Source: Cyclospora cayetanensis | Taxonomy: Eukaryota > Apicomplexa > Conoidasida > Eucoccidiorida > Eimeriidae | Direction of reading: 5' to 3' | DNA length: 64,000 nt | Assembly: GCF_002999335.1 (NCBI RefSeq) | Contig: NW_020312037.1 | Location: forward strand, 310,001 to 374,000 | Part shown: piece by piece, positions 11,991 to 23,084 of the stretch | Numbering within the stretch: the stretch's first letter is position 1 | How the letters are laid out: the number at the start of each line of letters is the position of its first letter | Made by a program: the position numbers and the translations under genes | Notes under the pieces: generated by a model | Databases searched by the model: none | What the model was told of the DNA's origin: nothing | What the model saw: only the letters and a program-made list of their open reading frames with translations

Positions 11991-14900
11991 TCTGAGAACC
12001 ACTTGAGCCAAAGTCACGCATCAGGAGGGCGCTCGCTCTGCCTGCTCCCCGAAAAGGTAGATCTTTAAGCTGTGGTTGCTGAAGATGCTACTGGTGGGAA
12101 ACCTGATTCTAGGGTTGCAGGTGCCCTGGTAGCACAGGGTCTACCACTGCGCGCTCAGCCTCTTCGGCCGAGACACACAGATCTGTCTCCCGGAGCTTTT
12201 TCTGCTATAATAGACTGCCAAGCATGCAGGTTCCCCGTTTTGGGCCTCGGCTGAGTGGGAGAAGGCAGGAAGGAAGCTGTCTACTACTGTTGCTGCTTCT
12301 GTGCTCCTGCAAGGACTGCTGCTGTTATTGCTGCTGTTTGCGCAGGTACTACTAGTTGCTGCGCTACCATCGAAACAAAAGCGCCGCAAACGGCGTCCAA
12401 TACAACGCGCTCGCGCGCGTACTGTTTGAACCTGGGGCCATGGAGCCCCCACCAGTATTCCACGGCGAGTTTCTTGGCTGACGTAGCGACACCTGCTGGA
12501 GCTGCTGCTCCGACCCCTAGATACGCTTCTACCCTTCCTGTGACCAATACTCATACCCAGAAACTTAGAGGTTCACCTGAAATAGGACAAGGCGCTGGCA
12601 GCGACTGTTGCTGCTGCTGTTGTTCTGCGTGAATCCGAGAGCGAGGTGCAGCCGTTGAAAGATAGGCACTTAACGCGGCCCACAAGCTCTTGCATGGGCT
12701 CTGACGACCATTGGATAATGCAGAAAAACAAAGGTGGTACACGTTAATGGGCATTTGGGGGCATGCGTTGCCGCAAGCAGCGGTTTCGAGTGTCAAAGAG
12801 GCCTGTTGCGGCGGCTGCTGCTGCCGCCACGGTTCTTGCTGTTGTTGCACATCTCTTGGCACCAGTGTTTTCCTACATACCTATTTCGAAACGCTACCAC
12901 AATTACAACTTTCGAAAGGAGGCGGAATACGAGCTAATGCAAAGTGTTTGTCTCTAGGTGCCGCCACGAAGTCGAGTGTGCACCCCAGCACCCCCGGGAG
13001 GCCACTGGACACGTGGCGCTGGTGCTGCTGTTACTGCTGTGGCTGCTCTTGCCGTTGTTGACCTGGTTTGTATCTTCCAGACACATATCAGTGATCCCTT
13101 TTTAACCCTACCTTGACTGAACAACTGGCGCGCCAAAGATTCTCTTCCTCGCCTGATGCCTAACTCTTGAGGCGCTCCGCTCAGGATGACGCCTCACACC
13201 TTTGAACCTAGGGGTCTCCAAGATACTTTAACTGGGCATCCTATGAGTCCTGCTGCATGCCTTCAAAATCCAAATGCCGTATAGCTCACCCCGGCTGAGA
13301 TATTCTAGGCGTTCTTGTAAAGAAGGCCTTTTGGGGTCGGTTCCTATTTTTGAGGTCGTAGGGGTTCAAAGAATATTCTAATCGAAGACCTATTGAGGTA
13401 TCTCTTTGTACGTGTTTTCTGCAGATTATGTGCCCCGATATAAAGGAGAAGCAAATCAAACTTTAGGCCCCAGAGAGACCAACGCGCACTTCGAAGGTCT
13501 TTCACTGGGGGATGCTGAACGCAACATCCGTTCTGAGCTTCAGAGCGAGCTACTAAGTATTCCTCCCTAACCTTTGCCGTATTCTTATGTGCTTTGGATC
13601 ATGATGAGGCAGGACATCCCAGGTGCACATATCTACACCCTCTGAACAATTGCCCTGTAACGCTCCATCCAGGGTGTACGTAGAGAGACACTTGCCTCTG
13701 GAAGCAAAACATGCTTAACACAAAGTATTCAGCGTCTTCCAAAATATCGATCTGCTCTTTTTGCGCGTGCCCCTTTGAGTTCTCTTAAATGGGAAGGGGC
13801 AAAACTAGAGTGCGCGTAGCTGCACCCTCTAATTACTCTAGGCACCCATATCTAGTTACACAAGGCGTTTAGCACACACGCACACAGCAGTGCATCTTTT
13901 TCATCGAGCTAGTAGCACTATGCAACAAGCACGATATACGAACAGACAAATCATCCGCTGATTTAACTCGCGTAAAAGAAAGTATAGAAGTGGAGCTTGG
14001 CCCGCCACACTCGCCGTTCGCAAGCAGATGCATGCATTCATTTACCTGAACACAGGCATGCAGCAACATGCGCTTGCACAAAAAACGTATTTACTGCTGT
14101 CAAAATAGAAGACTAAGGGTGGCAGTCCCATGCAGAGATAACATTAAATTCTGCTCTAATGAAACTTCCGAAGCACTGAACGTTCTGGAGCGTGTAGCGA
14201 GGACAATCAACACTGGGCCACGTGAGAAAAAATTTATAGGTGGATTGAGGCACGGCAACAGATAGTGGAAGAATCCGGACGGACACATGGCCCATATGAT
14301 TCCTCCACGCAAGTGGACATACTCCAGTGGAGTAAGCAGTGACTAGGATGCCAACAAGGCAAACTCAATGCGATCCGTAATGACCCTTCCTGCGGAGCGT
14401 AGGCAACGAAGCTCAGCAGTTGCACGGGTAAATGTGAGGGCCCCCTCCTCGCCACGGTGCTTGTTCATATTTTACTGTCTCCTTGCACTTGCAGAAGCTT
14501 TATCACTCCCTCTTGCCTGGTTAGACTTTGTTACTTTCCTTCTAATTACCACCGCGCATTGAAAACTCACCAAATGTCTTGATTGCCACCCGAGCTTCCA
14601 CCAACTGCCTCCCGGAATCTGCATTGTTGGTGCGGGCGCCTCAAGGACAACTGTTGCGATTTCAGCACGCTCCTCCCGTGGCCTTTGGCCTCCTAAGTGG
14701 CATTGGCATATGCCACTGCCACCGAGACCTCTATTTAGGCGTCTTGAAGGGAAATCTTGTGTCTGCGATCGTGTTTCTGCCCCTTTGGGTCCCTTGGCAG
14801 GTTAGTGTTCTTACACATTCCATTCGCTTAGGGGTTGCCTGATATCAAAATAGCAAGAAAACGAAAAAGGAACTGTTTAGTGCCGTACAGGTTGCTGGGA

Positions 14901-15788
14901 CCGCATAGGGCCTTTGGCATCCTGTTTTTGATGCCTCTCTAGAAACTGCCGTGGTGATAGTGCTGCTGCTGTAGCCAGTAATAGAAGTGACCCTCTGAGG
15001 CCATCGCTTGCAAAGAGTCTCATGCTGTCCTTTACGGCGACGATATGCCCATGTCCCAGTAAACCACAGTCCAGTCTGCACTGTGAAACATGTGCGTGTG
15101 GCTGGCCAGTAGGTCTTGTGGGAGGTGCGCAGTGATGGTGTACATACGGGGCTCCGGCGCAAAAGAACCATTTTGTAAGACATTGTTGTTCTAGATGCAG
15201 AGGACGGCAAGAAGATTCTTCTTCCTCCCCGCAGCCGCACAGGGTTCAGTTAAAGACTCTGCCGTCCGTGTGTGCAGCCTAAAAGCCTTTCCGACTATGC
15301 TTCTGACATGCGTGCTACTAGCATTCGTTGCCGCCCCACTGTATCCCAGCGGGGAAACAGAATCCTTTTCCCAACAGAATTGTTTTGCATGGAGCTGTCG
15401 TCAATTGCTAGAGAAGGCAACATAAGACAAAGGAGGAATCAATGCACGACAATGAGCCGTTGGTGTTGCTATATCCTCCCGTACCGAAGATGCTAGGTCA
15501 GCGAGGGCGTATTGCGTGTCGCTATCCAGATGTCGACTACCTCAGCGCCCCAATTCGCCTGCTTTTCTGTGTCTCAGCTGTCGCAGCAGAGGCTTCCCTC
15601 TATCGAACCTTCTCGCGGGTCAAAACGTTGGCCTCTCCCACTGTCCTACCATGCACACAGGTTGAACGAATGCACCCTATACGCGAGCATGAAGTGGCAA
15701 TGCACAGAAAAGGTTACAAGGGCCGAATCGTTGCAGGGTTACGGGTGCCCAAGTACGCTTCAGGTGGTGCCATCCCCGAAATCTCTGC
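11991..15788. other. Long spacer with no clear gene
   Basis: Contains the presumed promoter of the hydrolase gene at its left end and the 3' flank of the polymerase gene at its right end. CAG-type repeats occur at 12270-12640 and 12800-13060. One minus-strand frame at 12284-12547 looks coding-like (see findings) and a plus-strand frame at 12763-12957 has a hydrophobic run, but neither could be joined into a gene. From 13137 to 15200 only short frames appear, with no motif, tRNA-like arm or repeat that I could support. Confidence 0.55.
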
Positions 15789-18336
15789 CTATGGTTGCAA
15801 GGGGCCCCTCCTCTTTTCAGGAGGGAGAAACTCGAGTCCCAAGGCATCAAAAATATCCTTTTCTGTCTTGCATGGAACAAAGCCCTTGACTTGAGTCACT
15901 CCGGAGTCTCTACGAACCACGTAAAGCCCGGTATCGTCCAGGGAGTATCCGAGCCTCTTGGCCAAGGCGCGGGAACTACGATTGAAAAGAGCACAGCCCG
16001 TAAAGTACAGTAGGGCCGTAGCCTTCATCTTCTCAGGATATATCTTGATATCAATACGACGAGCCAAAGTGGGACCTGGCCATGCAGCAGCACAGACAGG
16101 GCACCCAGCAGCCGCCGAACGACACCAGGGATGCCCTGCTGCTGCTGCTGCACAAGACAGATTGGTGTTTTGGAGCCTGTTGTACAAAGGCGGCACTGAC
16201 TCCCACCGTGGGGGCCAGCAGCAAATACCAAAGTATCCTTCGCTGCTTCCCTTTTCCTTCCTTGTAGATGCTACCATGCGGACTGGTCGGGCGATAGGGG
16301 AAGGAGAGGAGCCAGGTAATGACACTTCCGTGCCCCTCTCCTCAGAGCTCTCTGCGCCAGCCTGTGCAGCTGCTTTCGCTGAAAATGCTGCAAAGTCCTC
16401 TCTACACTTTATTCTCTTGTATTGCAGGTCATCAAGGATGAGCCCTTGCTGCCGTAGTAGTTCAACTACCCTGAGAATCAGGCGCAGCAGGTGCAGAACA
16501 AAATTATAAGCGCAATGCAGCAACCCCACAGGCATGCAGTGAGGCAGGCAGCGAATTCCACGACTCGTAAAGACCATTCTTGAGGAAATACTGTCATGCC
16601 TGACTCTTAGACAAGATGCCCCCACACTCCATTGGCCCTATGAGGTACCGCCTTGAGTTCTACCTGAAGATGAGCCTGGGGTTTGCACAGTCATTTTTTC
16701 TCAAGAGAAGCAAGTCTATATCTCCGCACTCCTCGCAGCCTCGGCGGAAGCTCCCACAACAAATAGCCTCTCGCAATGCACCAAGATGCTGGGCCTTATT
16801 TCTGCCGTAAAAATAACTGGTGCAGGAGACGCCGCAGCAACTGCAGCACAAGCAGTTACAATCTGCACCGGCAATGCAGTTGCTGTAATTGCTATCGCAG
16901 CTACTGAAGGGACCGCTGTCGGTGTTGCCACAAGGACTGTGCAGCAACAAGCGCTTAACAAATGCCCAAACAGCATAGACCTCAGTCCTGGAGATCTTCA
17001 CAGCGAAGGCTTCGGCGTAACGCAAGCTGATCGCCTGCTCTTTTCTCAAACGGAATGCTGCCGTTGGTTGATTGATTGCTGAGTGGACGTGCCTGCTAAC
17101 AGGGAGGCCACGAGATGACTGTTGGTGTTGTGACTGCTGTTGTAGATTCTGCGAATGCTGGTGCGCACGCCTCAAAGACTGTATCGAGAGGCCCTTGGTG
17201 TGCCACGCTTCCGCTGTATTCGGACCCACCCCAAAGATGAGTTGCAGCTGTTGCTTCGCTGTGGTGGCTGCGGTGTCCCCCTGTATCACCCTTATTCTAC
17301 TGCTGTTGCCTCTCTCAGCAATTTCACATACTGTTGCCATTACGGAGGGTCCAACTCCAGGAAGGTACCGCAGTAGATGCAAGTTTTTTGAAGTAAGACC
17401 TCCTTTGAGCACAGCCGTAGCCGCAGTAGGTGCAGCAGAGTCGTAACGGCGCCTACCAGAGAACTCAGAGGGAGCTTCTGAGGAGTTGCAGGCAGCGGTG
17501 ATAACAGCAGCTGCCCTTTGGAAGCTTAATGCCCTCCACGTGTCTCCCTGATGTTGATATTTCTCGGCCAGATCCTGCAAGCCGCCAACCACCAAGGATG
17601 TCAATACAGGCCCTGTTTCTTCCCCTGCTTCAGCTTCTGCTGCCAGTGTGCCAGCTGAGCAGCATCTCAGTGGCACTTGCATAGAGCAGACAGCTGATGT
17701 CTCGGCTAACGTCCTCTGCTCGTGTGCCTTAGGAGCATGCTGCAAAAGCTGCTCATCCTGCAGCTGTACAAGTTCCTGCTGGTGCACCTGCTGGCCCTGG
17801 GGATCCGGATCCTTTCTGGGTCGCTTCGAAGGGGGCACCTCCACGGCTGAGGCATCTGCTGATGGTAGCAAGCTGCTTAATGTCACAGTCTTTACTGCAG
17901 TTGTTGCTGCAGGCTGTGGTAGAGGCTGGTGTTGCGTCCTGGGATTGCTGCTAACGGCTAGAGCTTCAGTGCGCCGTGATACTTCTGCATGATCCTGCTG
18001 TTGGTTTTCTACAGTTAGCTCGGACTCAGCAGAAGCAATAAGGGCCCGGAGTGCCTCGGGCGTTCGCGATCTCAAGATGGCAGCCACAGGCAGGGAGACG
18101 GCCACCACCTCTGGTTCATCATCTGAGCAGCTTTCTACTAGCTTGTCTGCCGTTGCTCCATCCTGTGCGGCCGCTGGTACCGTGTCTGCTGTTGTACTCG
18201 TAACGTGCCTTATCGTTCGTTGTGCCCGCGTTACCTGCGCGTCCATGTAATGGCGTCCGACGTATCCGCTCTCACGAGCTTCTTCGCTAAAACAGTGACA
18301 TTTGCTGCCTCGATATTGGAAAATATTCTCTTCCAT
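15789..18336 (-). CDS. DNA polymerase family X (beta/lambda-like)
   Basis: Seen: ATG at 18336 is the first ATG of the long frame, which ends in two exons joined at a phase-2 junction near 16664 (donor GTAGAAC, acceptor CTCAG, giving LIFR-VVELLRQQG). The N-terminal 230 residues are Gln/Ala-rich. The 8-kDa lyase-like helices read LQDLAEKYQHQGDTWRALSF. A helix-hairpin-helix LPGVGPSVM lies near residue 322, and a second, GVGPNTAEAW, near residue 369. The palm has GSFRRGCEECGDIDLLLL near residue 537, with the two metal-binding Asp, and RRIDIKIYP with the third. The tail has ALLYFTGCALFNRSSR and EKDIFDALGLEFLPPEKR, as in Pol beta/lambda. Role by family: gap-filling synthesis in base-excision repair or end joining in the nucleus (or organelle). 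No BRCT domain is visible. About 50 Ala/Cys-rich residues sit between GYFGICCWPP and RRIDI: an insertion or an unspliced intron. Confidence 0.92.
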
Positions 18337-19709
18337 CGTTGCCACAGGGGTCCTAAGGCCCCTCAATGTTCGTACGCTAGCCCTGAGCCCACGACACGGA
18401 GGTTACTCCCCGCTCATCTCTACTACAAGCACTTTCATGAAGCCATCTCGCTTGGCAGGTTAACTTTGAAGGTACTTTCCAGCTGCATAAGAGAATTCGC
18501 CCTCGAAGCGCCTTAGGAAGATCCCAAGAGCCCCGTGAGGTCACTCGTTTCCGTAAGCGGCCGTCCTCAAGCGCACTGAGGGGGTCTCATAGGTTTGATG
18601 AGTCATCAGAAGGGGTACATTGAGCCTAATTTGAGGATAAAACTCGATAATACTTCGCGGGAATTCTTATCCGCACGTCGGATACCTTGGGTCTCGCTGG
18701 ACATGACAGGGGGATCTCGTGTGTCAGCGTCTAGAGGACCCTAAAGACGACTTGGGGAACAAATGCGATTTTGAAGTTTGTCGAAGCAATGACTAGCACG
18801 ATAAAAGCCCTGAGTAGCCTATTTTGAGGTTGGGCGTCTTTCTTTAGGGCACGCTGCTAGACGGGGCACTGGTTCGAAAGATCCACACTTGCTTTGAAAC
18901 TAGCCTGTTACGGGGGCACCCTAATCAGCGGGGTGTGTCGACACCGCGGTTCCAGTAACAACGGGATGGGCTGGGAGAACTTGACCCCCTCTGTTCTCAG
19001 TTACTCTGTAGCGCAATGTGGGGTTTCCGAAGAGGGTGCATTCGCTCAGGTGAATCCCCCACCAGTTCGTCAAAGGGCCCCTCATGAAACATCTAGTTAG
19101 TCCCACACATCTAGGGCCGTACAAACATCCGAAGGGGCCCCCCACCCTGTAGGCGGGGTCTTCGCGCTACTAACGCTGTAAATGTGGCAGCTCAGGAGCT
19201 ACATGCTCGAACGAAGAACGACAGCATAGGAGCTACAAGCTCAAACAAAGAGACGCAGCAGCACAGTACAAGAACAAGCCGAACACCAAGACGATAAGTG
19301 CGGCATCAGGTGACAACAGCGTTCCGCCCTCGCAACATTTTCATGATAACAAGCGTGACTGTAACCCCAATACATGCTGAGCTGCAGCTGAGATTGCTGT
19401 AGTTCTTGCGGTTAGAGTCTCTGCAGAGATTCCACCGCTGCGCTCCTGTAACAGACCTGCCTCCCCCTGCTGCTGTGCTTTCTAGGCTGCTGGCGCCATA
19501 CCACGTCTATTGTAGTCTGCTGCACCTGCGCCATTGCTACATTCGCCCCCCTCCCCCGAATCAGGCTGCTGCGGGTGCTGTCAGACACGCCCTTACTATC
19601 AGTAATCGCGCTGCAGGCTGCTGATCCTTCACAAGAGGGGTAGCGGACGGTCCGTTGACTCTCAACTTAGGCATAAATCTCCCATCTAGAGAACAGCAGT
19701 CACTCAGCC
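18337..19709. other. Spacer upstream of the polymerase gene
   Basis: Expected to hold the polymerase promoter. No coding frame could be supported. A short imperfect tandem duplication is seen at about 19190-19260. The rest is mixed-composition sequence without a recognised signal. Confidence 0.5.
19191..19261. repeat. Imperfect direct duplication of about 33 bp
   Basis: Two adjacent units start AGGAGCTACATGCTCGAACG and AGGAGCTACAAGCTCAAAC, then diverge. There are two copies only, in non-coding sequence. Confidence 0.5.
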
Positions 19710-19985
19710 CTATACCATAAAGCTGCACTGAGGGCCCTCAGGGGTTCTCGGGACGGCCTCGGTCCAAGAGAAGAGTCTCTCTGCCGCCGCAACAACAAGC
19801 CGGTTGGTTTGTAGTCGGAGGGCAAGCAGATGGGGAGCCCTTTCAAAAGCTTCCCCTTGAGAGCTCCCTGATATCCTGTTGAATGCATGCACCAGGGCTT
19901 CTGTACGTTGCCTCTCGAGCCAGAGCCAGGCGGCACTGCATGAGGCCCCCACGATGGTTCCCAGGGCAGCCCACCTAAACGCCAT
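19710..19985 (-). CDS. Possible small single-membrane-segment protein (91 aa), function unknown
   Basis: Seen: an ATG-initiated uninterrupted frame (ATG at 19985-19983). It starts MAFRWAALGTIVGASCSAAW, a good N-terminal membrane or signal-anchor segment (residues about 5-23). It is followed by an Arg/Gln/Ala-rich helical part with few low-complexity residues (TEALVHAF, NRLVVAAAERLFSW). I do not recognise a family. The layout resembles small mitochondrial inner-membrane subunits, but that is only a resemblance in shape. It sits alone between the MED6 and polymerase genes on the same strand. A plus-strand frame overlaps it (19879-20226) but lacks such a pattern. It could also be a chance frame. 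Confidence 0.38.
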   Translation of the reverse strand: MAFRWAALGTIVGASCSAAWLWLERQRTEALVHAFNRISGSSQGEAFERAPHLLALRLQTNRLVVAAAERLFSWTEAVPRTPEGPQCSFMV

Positions 19986-20677
19986 CACTGCTAGCCCTAA
20001 GAGTTCAGAGGAGAGGGCCGGGAGAACTGGTGGATTTCAGCGGAGCCTTCGCGCCTGCCAAGCGCTGCTGTGTTTTCGTTGTGCACACAAAGAGCCGTGC
20101 CGGTGCAAGGCAGACAAGGGGGATGGCGGTTCAGGGGGGGCGAGCCGAAGACAGGTGAGGTGGCTTTTTCTGGCGAGAAGCTGTGGCCTGATTTGGCGTC
20201 CTACCACAGAACAGCGTCTCTTTTGAGTGTTTTCAGCCGCTTTGAATGCCTTTGAATCACGAAACAAAGGGGCAACAAGTACACCACGAGTGAAGGAGCC
20301 TTTGAAGAGGGATACACGTGAGCCAATAGAGGACTACGTCAGGGGCTCCCGGAGTCTCTCTCTGCCATTGACGGAAGTCTTTTTCTCATCTCACGAGAGA
20401 CAGAAATGTTACACAAACAAACTGTACTCCACGTCGAGCCGACCACCACCGCAGTCATGTACGCCCATAGCACAAGGCCCCAGTGGGGCCCCCGAAGTCT
20501 ACTCGTTTACAATAACGCTCTTAACATATTTCTAGCTATCTAAAAGAGATATTGGAGGTTTTTCAACTCCAACAGCACTGTTGGCTTGGACGATGCAAGC
20601 ACTTTGCAGAACTTTGTTTGTGTGCGTGTTTGTATGTGCGCCTTGCACGTGGACGGCATTGGCAAAGTTCATGGCTA
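19986..20677. other. Spacer between the small ORF and MED6 gene
   Basis: Holds the 3' flank of the MED6-like gene and, if the small ORF is real, its promoter. Frames on both strands are short and without motifs. Confidence 0.5.
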
Positions 20678-22240
20678 CTACTCTGCATTTCGCTCAGCTG
20701 ATGCCATCGTAGCCGTCCCCTCTGCTGGTGCAGCAACGGTTGGGATATTTGCCGCCGCGGTTGTAAGCTGCTGCAGCAGTGCTGCTGCCTGAGATGCATT
20801 AGGCGCAGCTTGCAGCAGTGCGGCCCGCAGGAGTCCGATTCTGTGCTGTAGCTGCTGCAATGCGGCGGCTTCTTTGGCAGCTGTTGCTGCGGTGGCGTTA
20901 TACTCCTCCATCAGGGACCTTTCCTGTGCCTGCACAGGGATAAGCGAGGCACAGAAGCGGAGAGAGAGCATCAAAATGGGGTGCTGGTCTCATGAAGCTG
21001 GCCTCCTGCTATCCTCTCAAGCGTAATTGCTACTTTCCACGGCTGCTCGCCTGGAAGGGTTGGCAGGCGACTAGCGAGCACAAGCACGGGCACGCCATAA
21101 GCAGCTTTGTTACTTGGAAAGCCAGAGTCAGTTATAGTCATAAGTGGGGGGACTGCGCATGCAGGTCCACGTGGAGGGGCTTTGGGGGCGCTTAGGAGCG
21201 GGCAATCAGGCAGACAGGCAGCGATTTAGAATGACAGGAAACGGAGAAGAGCACAAACCGACCTCGTGTTGCTGGGCTGTCAGCTCAAGATATTTGGTTT
21301 CCTCTTGCAGCACTCGTAGTGCAGCTGCACAGGGGGGCCGTTTATACACTACCTTGACCCTGCTTGTACTTTTCGTCGTATCAGAAATATTAGTAGCCTC
21401 CTGATCCTCTTGCTGGGATGCCTGCTGCAGCGTGTCTCCACAGTACTTTGAGGCGGCAGCAGCTGCAAGGAGCTGCTTTCGCCGGGAAAGGGGTGCTCTC
21501 CACGAGAACCCCGAGGGCAAGGACCATGAGCAGAGCTGTAGCAGCAGCAGATCCGCACAGCACGAGAGGTCTTCAGTAGCTTCTGCTAGCCGCTGAATCA
21601 TGGAATCTCGAAGGGGGGGCTGGCGGTACACTCGACCGGCCACCACTGAGTAAATGCGTCGCTGCTGCTGCTGCTGCACGCCGTGCATGGATTGGCGGCG
21701 TTCCACGAGGGCGATAAGAAAAATCGCCTTCGTTCGGTAGTACTGGCAGCGCTCGGACAGAAGGGCAGCAGCAGCTCCCGCTTCATCGTCTTGCTGCTGC
21801 TGCCCCTGGTGCTGGGGGGGGGCTGGAGGCGCAAGGGCATCTATGCTCTGTAGGTTGTGTTGCACGACTTCGAATACCAGCCCCTCTGTACGGGCAATAT
21901 CTATGGCCTCGCCTAAGCGCAAGCGCTCGTTTAACAGCAGATGCTGCCTGAAAAACCCCTGGGGGCCCCCCCCCTGTCCCTGCACTCCACCCACCCCATG
22001 TGCAGAAACAGCGGTCTGTGACGCTGGGGTTGGTGGCACTCCGCCCGCTGCAGCGGCTGCCGCAGCTCCGCACTCGGCTCTGACCTCTGCGTAGAAGGGG
22101 GTGAGGCAGAAGTAGTCAAGCGCTGCTGCGGGAGAATCGAGAGGGCGTCTGCAGAGGAACGCCCAGTCGATGAACTCGCGCTGGCTATCGCGACGTAGCG
22201 CCGTCTCCCTGTAGGGAGGCCACTCAGGAGTACTCCCCAT
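20678..22240 (-). CDS. MED6: Mediator complex subunit 6-like protein
   Basis: Seen: ATG at 22240, exon 1 to 21263 (donor GTCGGT) and exon 2 from 20929 to the stop at 20678, both phase 0. Conserved MED6 features in order: FIDWAFLCRRPLD then ALDYFCLTPFYAEVRAECGA (family pattern: NVLDYF..SPFYD..NNE), an Ala/Gly insertion, a middle block YYRTKAIFLIALVERR, and YSVVAGRVYRQPPLRDSM followed by QRLAEATEDL, matching the family 'Y.I..G.IYQAP...VL..RL'. The C-terminal exon (AQERSLMEEYNATAATAAKE) is Ala-rich coiled coil. Role by family: head-module subunit of Mediator, linking transcription factors to RNA polymerase II in the nucleus. The homology is divergent, with Gln- and Ala-rich insertions, so the assignment rests on the order and spacing of blocks. 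Confidence 0.78.
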
Positions 22241-23084
22241 GGCGGCTTCTGCATGCGACTGCACTGCTGTACAGCCACGAGGAGGCGTAGAAGGATCGCG
22301 ATGAGTGCTCTGTGGGATTCCCTGCAGTTGCTTTCCTCTCTCGCTGCTACCACGGTGCTGAAAAACAGAGTCGTTTCCCGAGTCAATTGCAGTACGCGTA
22401 ACACTCTGTAGCTCTCCTTCGCCGAAGCGGCATTTCGGAGATGAAGACTTTCTCTAGGAGGAGGACAGCCTCCCGTCCCGCCGTCGCCCCCCCCCTGTTG
22501 GCAGCTGGGGAGACGCTCAAGAGGCCAAATCACCGTGGTGTCGCTTCTCTTTAGAGCAAAAGATATTTGTTTTTCCTTTTAGGCGTTTAAGGGGCGTAAC
22601 GGGGAGGCTCGCTGGCCCCTTTCAGTGCTGCCTTGGAGGGGCCCCTGACTGGACCCTGAGGTTCGGAGTTCTGGTCACTAGCGGCTACTGTGCCGCCCGC
22701 TCCCTTCCCACGTGAAGAAAGCGGCCGGAAATAATACAGGAAATGCCTCTATTGGGGGGTATGTGCGATTGAAGATCTCTTCCTCTGCCCCTTTTGGTGC
22801 TCTGTGTCCTTCCAGGGGGCCCCCCCCACCTTGTTTCCCTACTAGGGGCCCCCCAGACCTCCTCCTAGCGAGGGAGGCCCCTTCCCTGGCATTGTTTGAG
22901 GAGGTTTCCAGCGCCTTTTCGCCGCCTCCAAGCTACCCCTGCAATACGCGGGGAGTGCCTCCGTGGGCACGAGCCACCCGCCTCAGGCGGCAGCCAGGGG
23001 CAAAACGCACGGACGAAAGGGAGCTGCAGTAGTCGGAGGCTTTTTCAGGCAGCACCAGCAGGAATCCTAGCGCACCAAGCGTCG
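22241..23084. promoter_or_regulatory. Divergent promoter region (MED6-like / coiled-coil gene)
   Basis: The 844 bp between two start codons facing away from each other must contain both promoters and 5' UTRs. It has several G/C palindromes of the GGGGCCCC type (about 22638, 22816, 22848). No specific factor site is assigned. Confidence 0.5.

Noticed and set aside
15442..16509. Plus-strand frames across the polymerase 3' exon
   Set aside because: The minus strand encodes conserved family X polymerase motifs; the plus frames have none.
18866..18890. GGTTCGAAA, resembling a tRNA T-arm
   Set aside because: The matching stem and the remaining cloverleaf (A-box, acceptor pairing) are not present.
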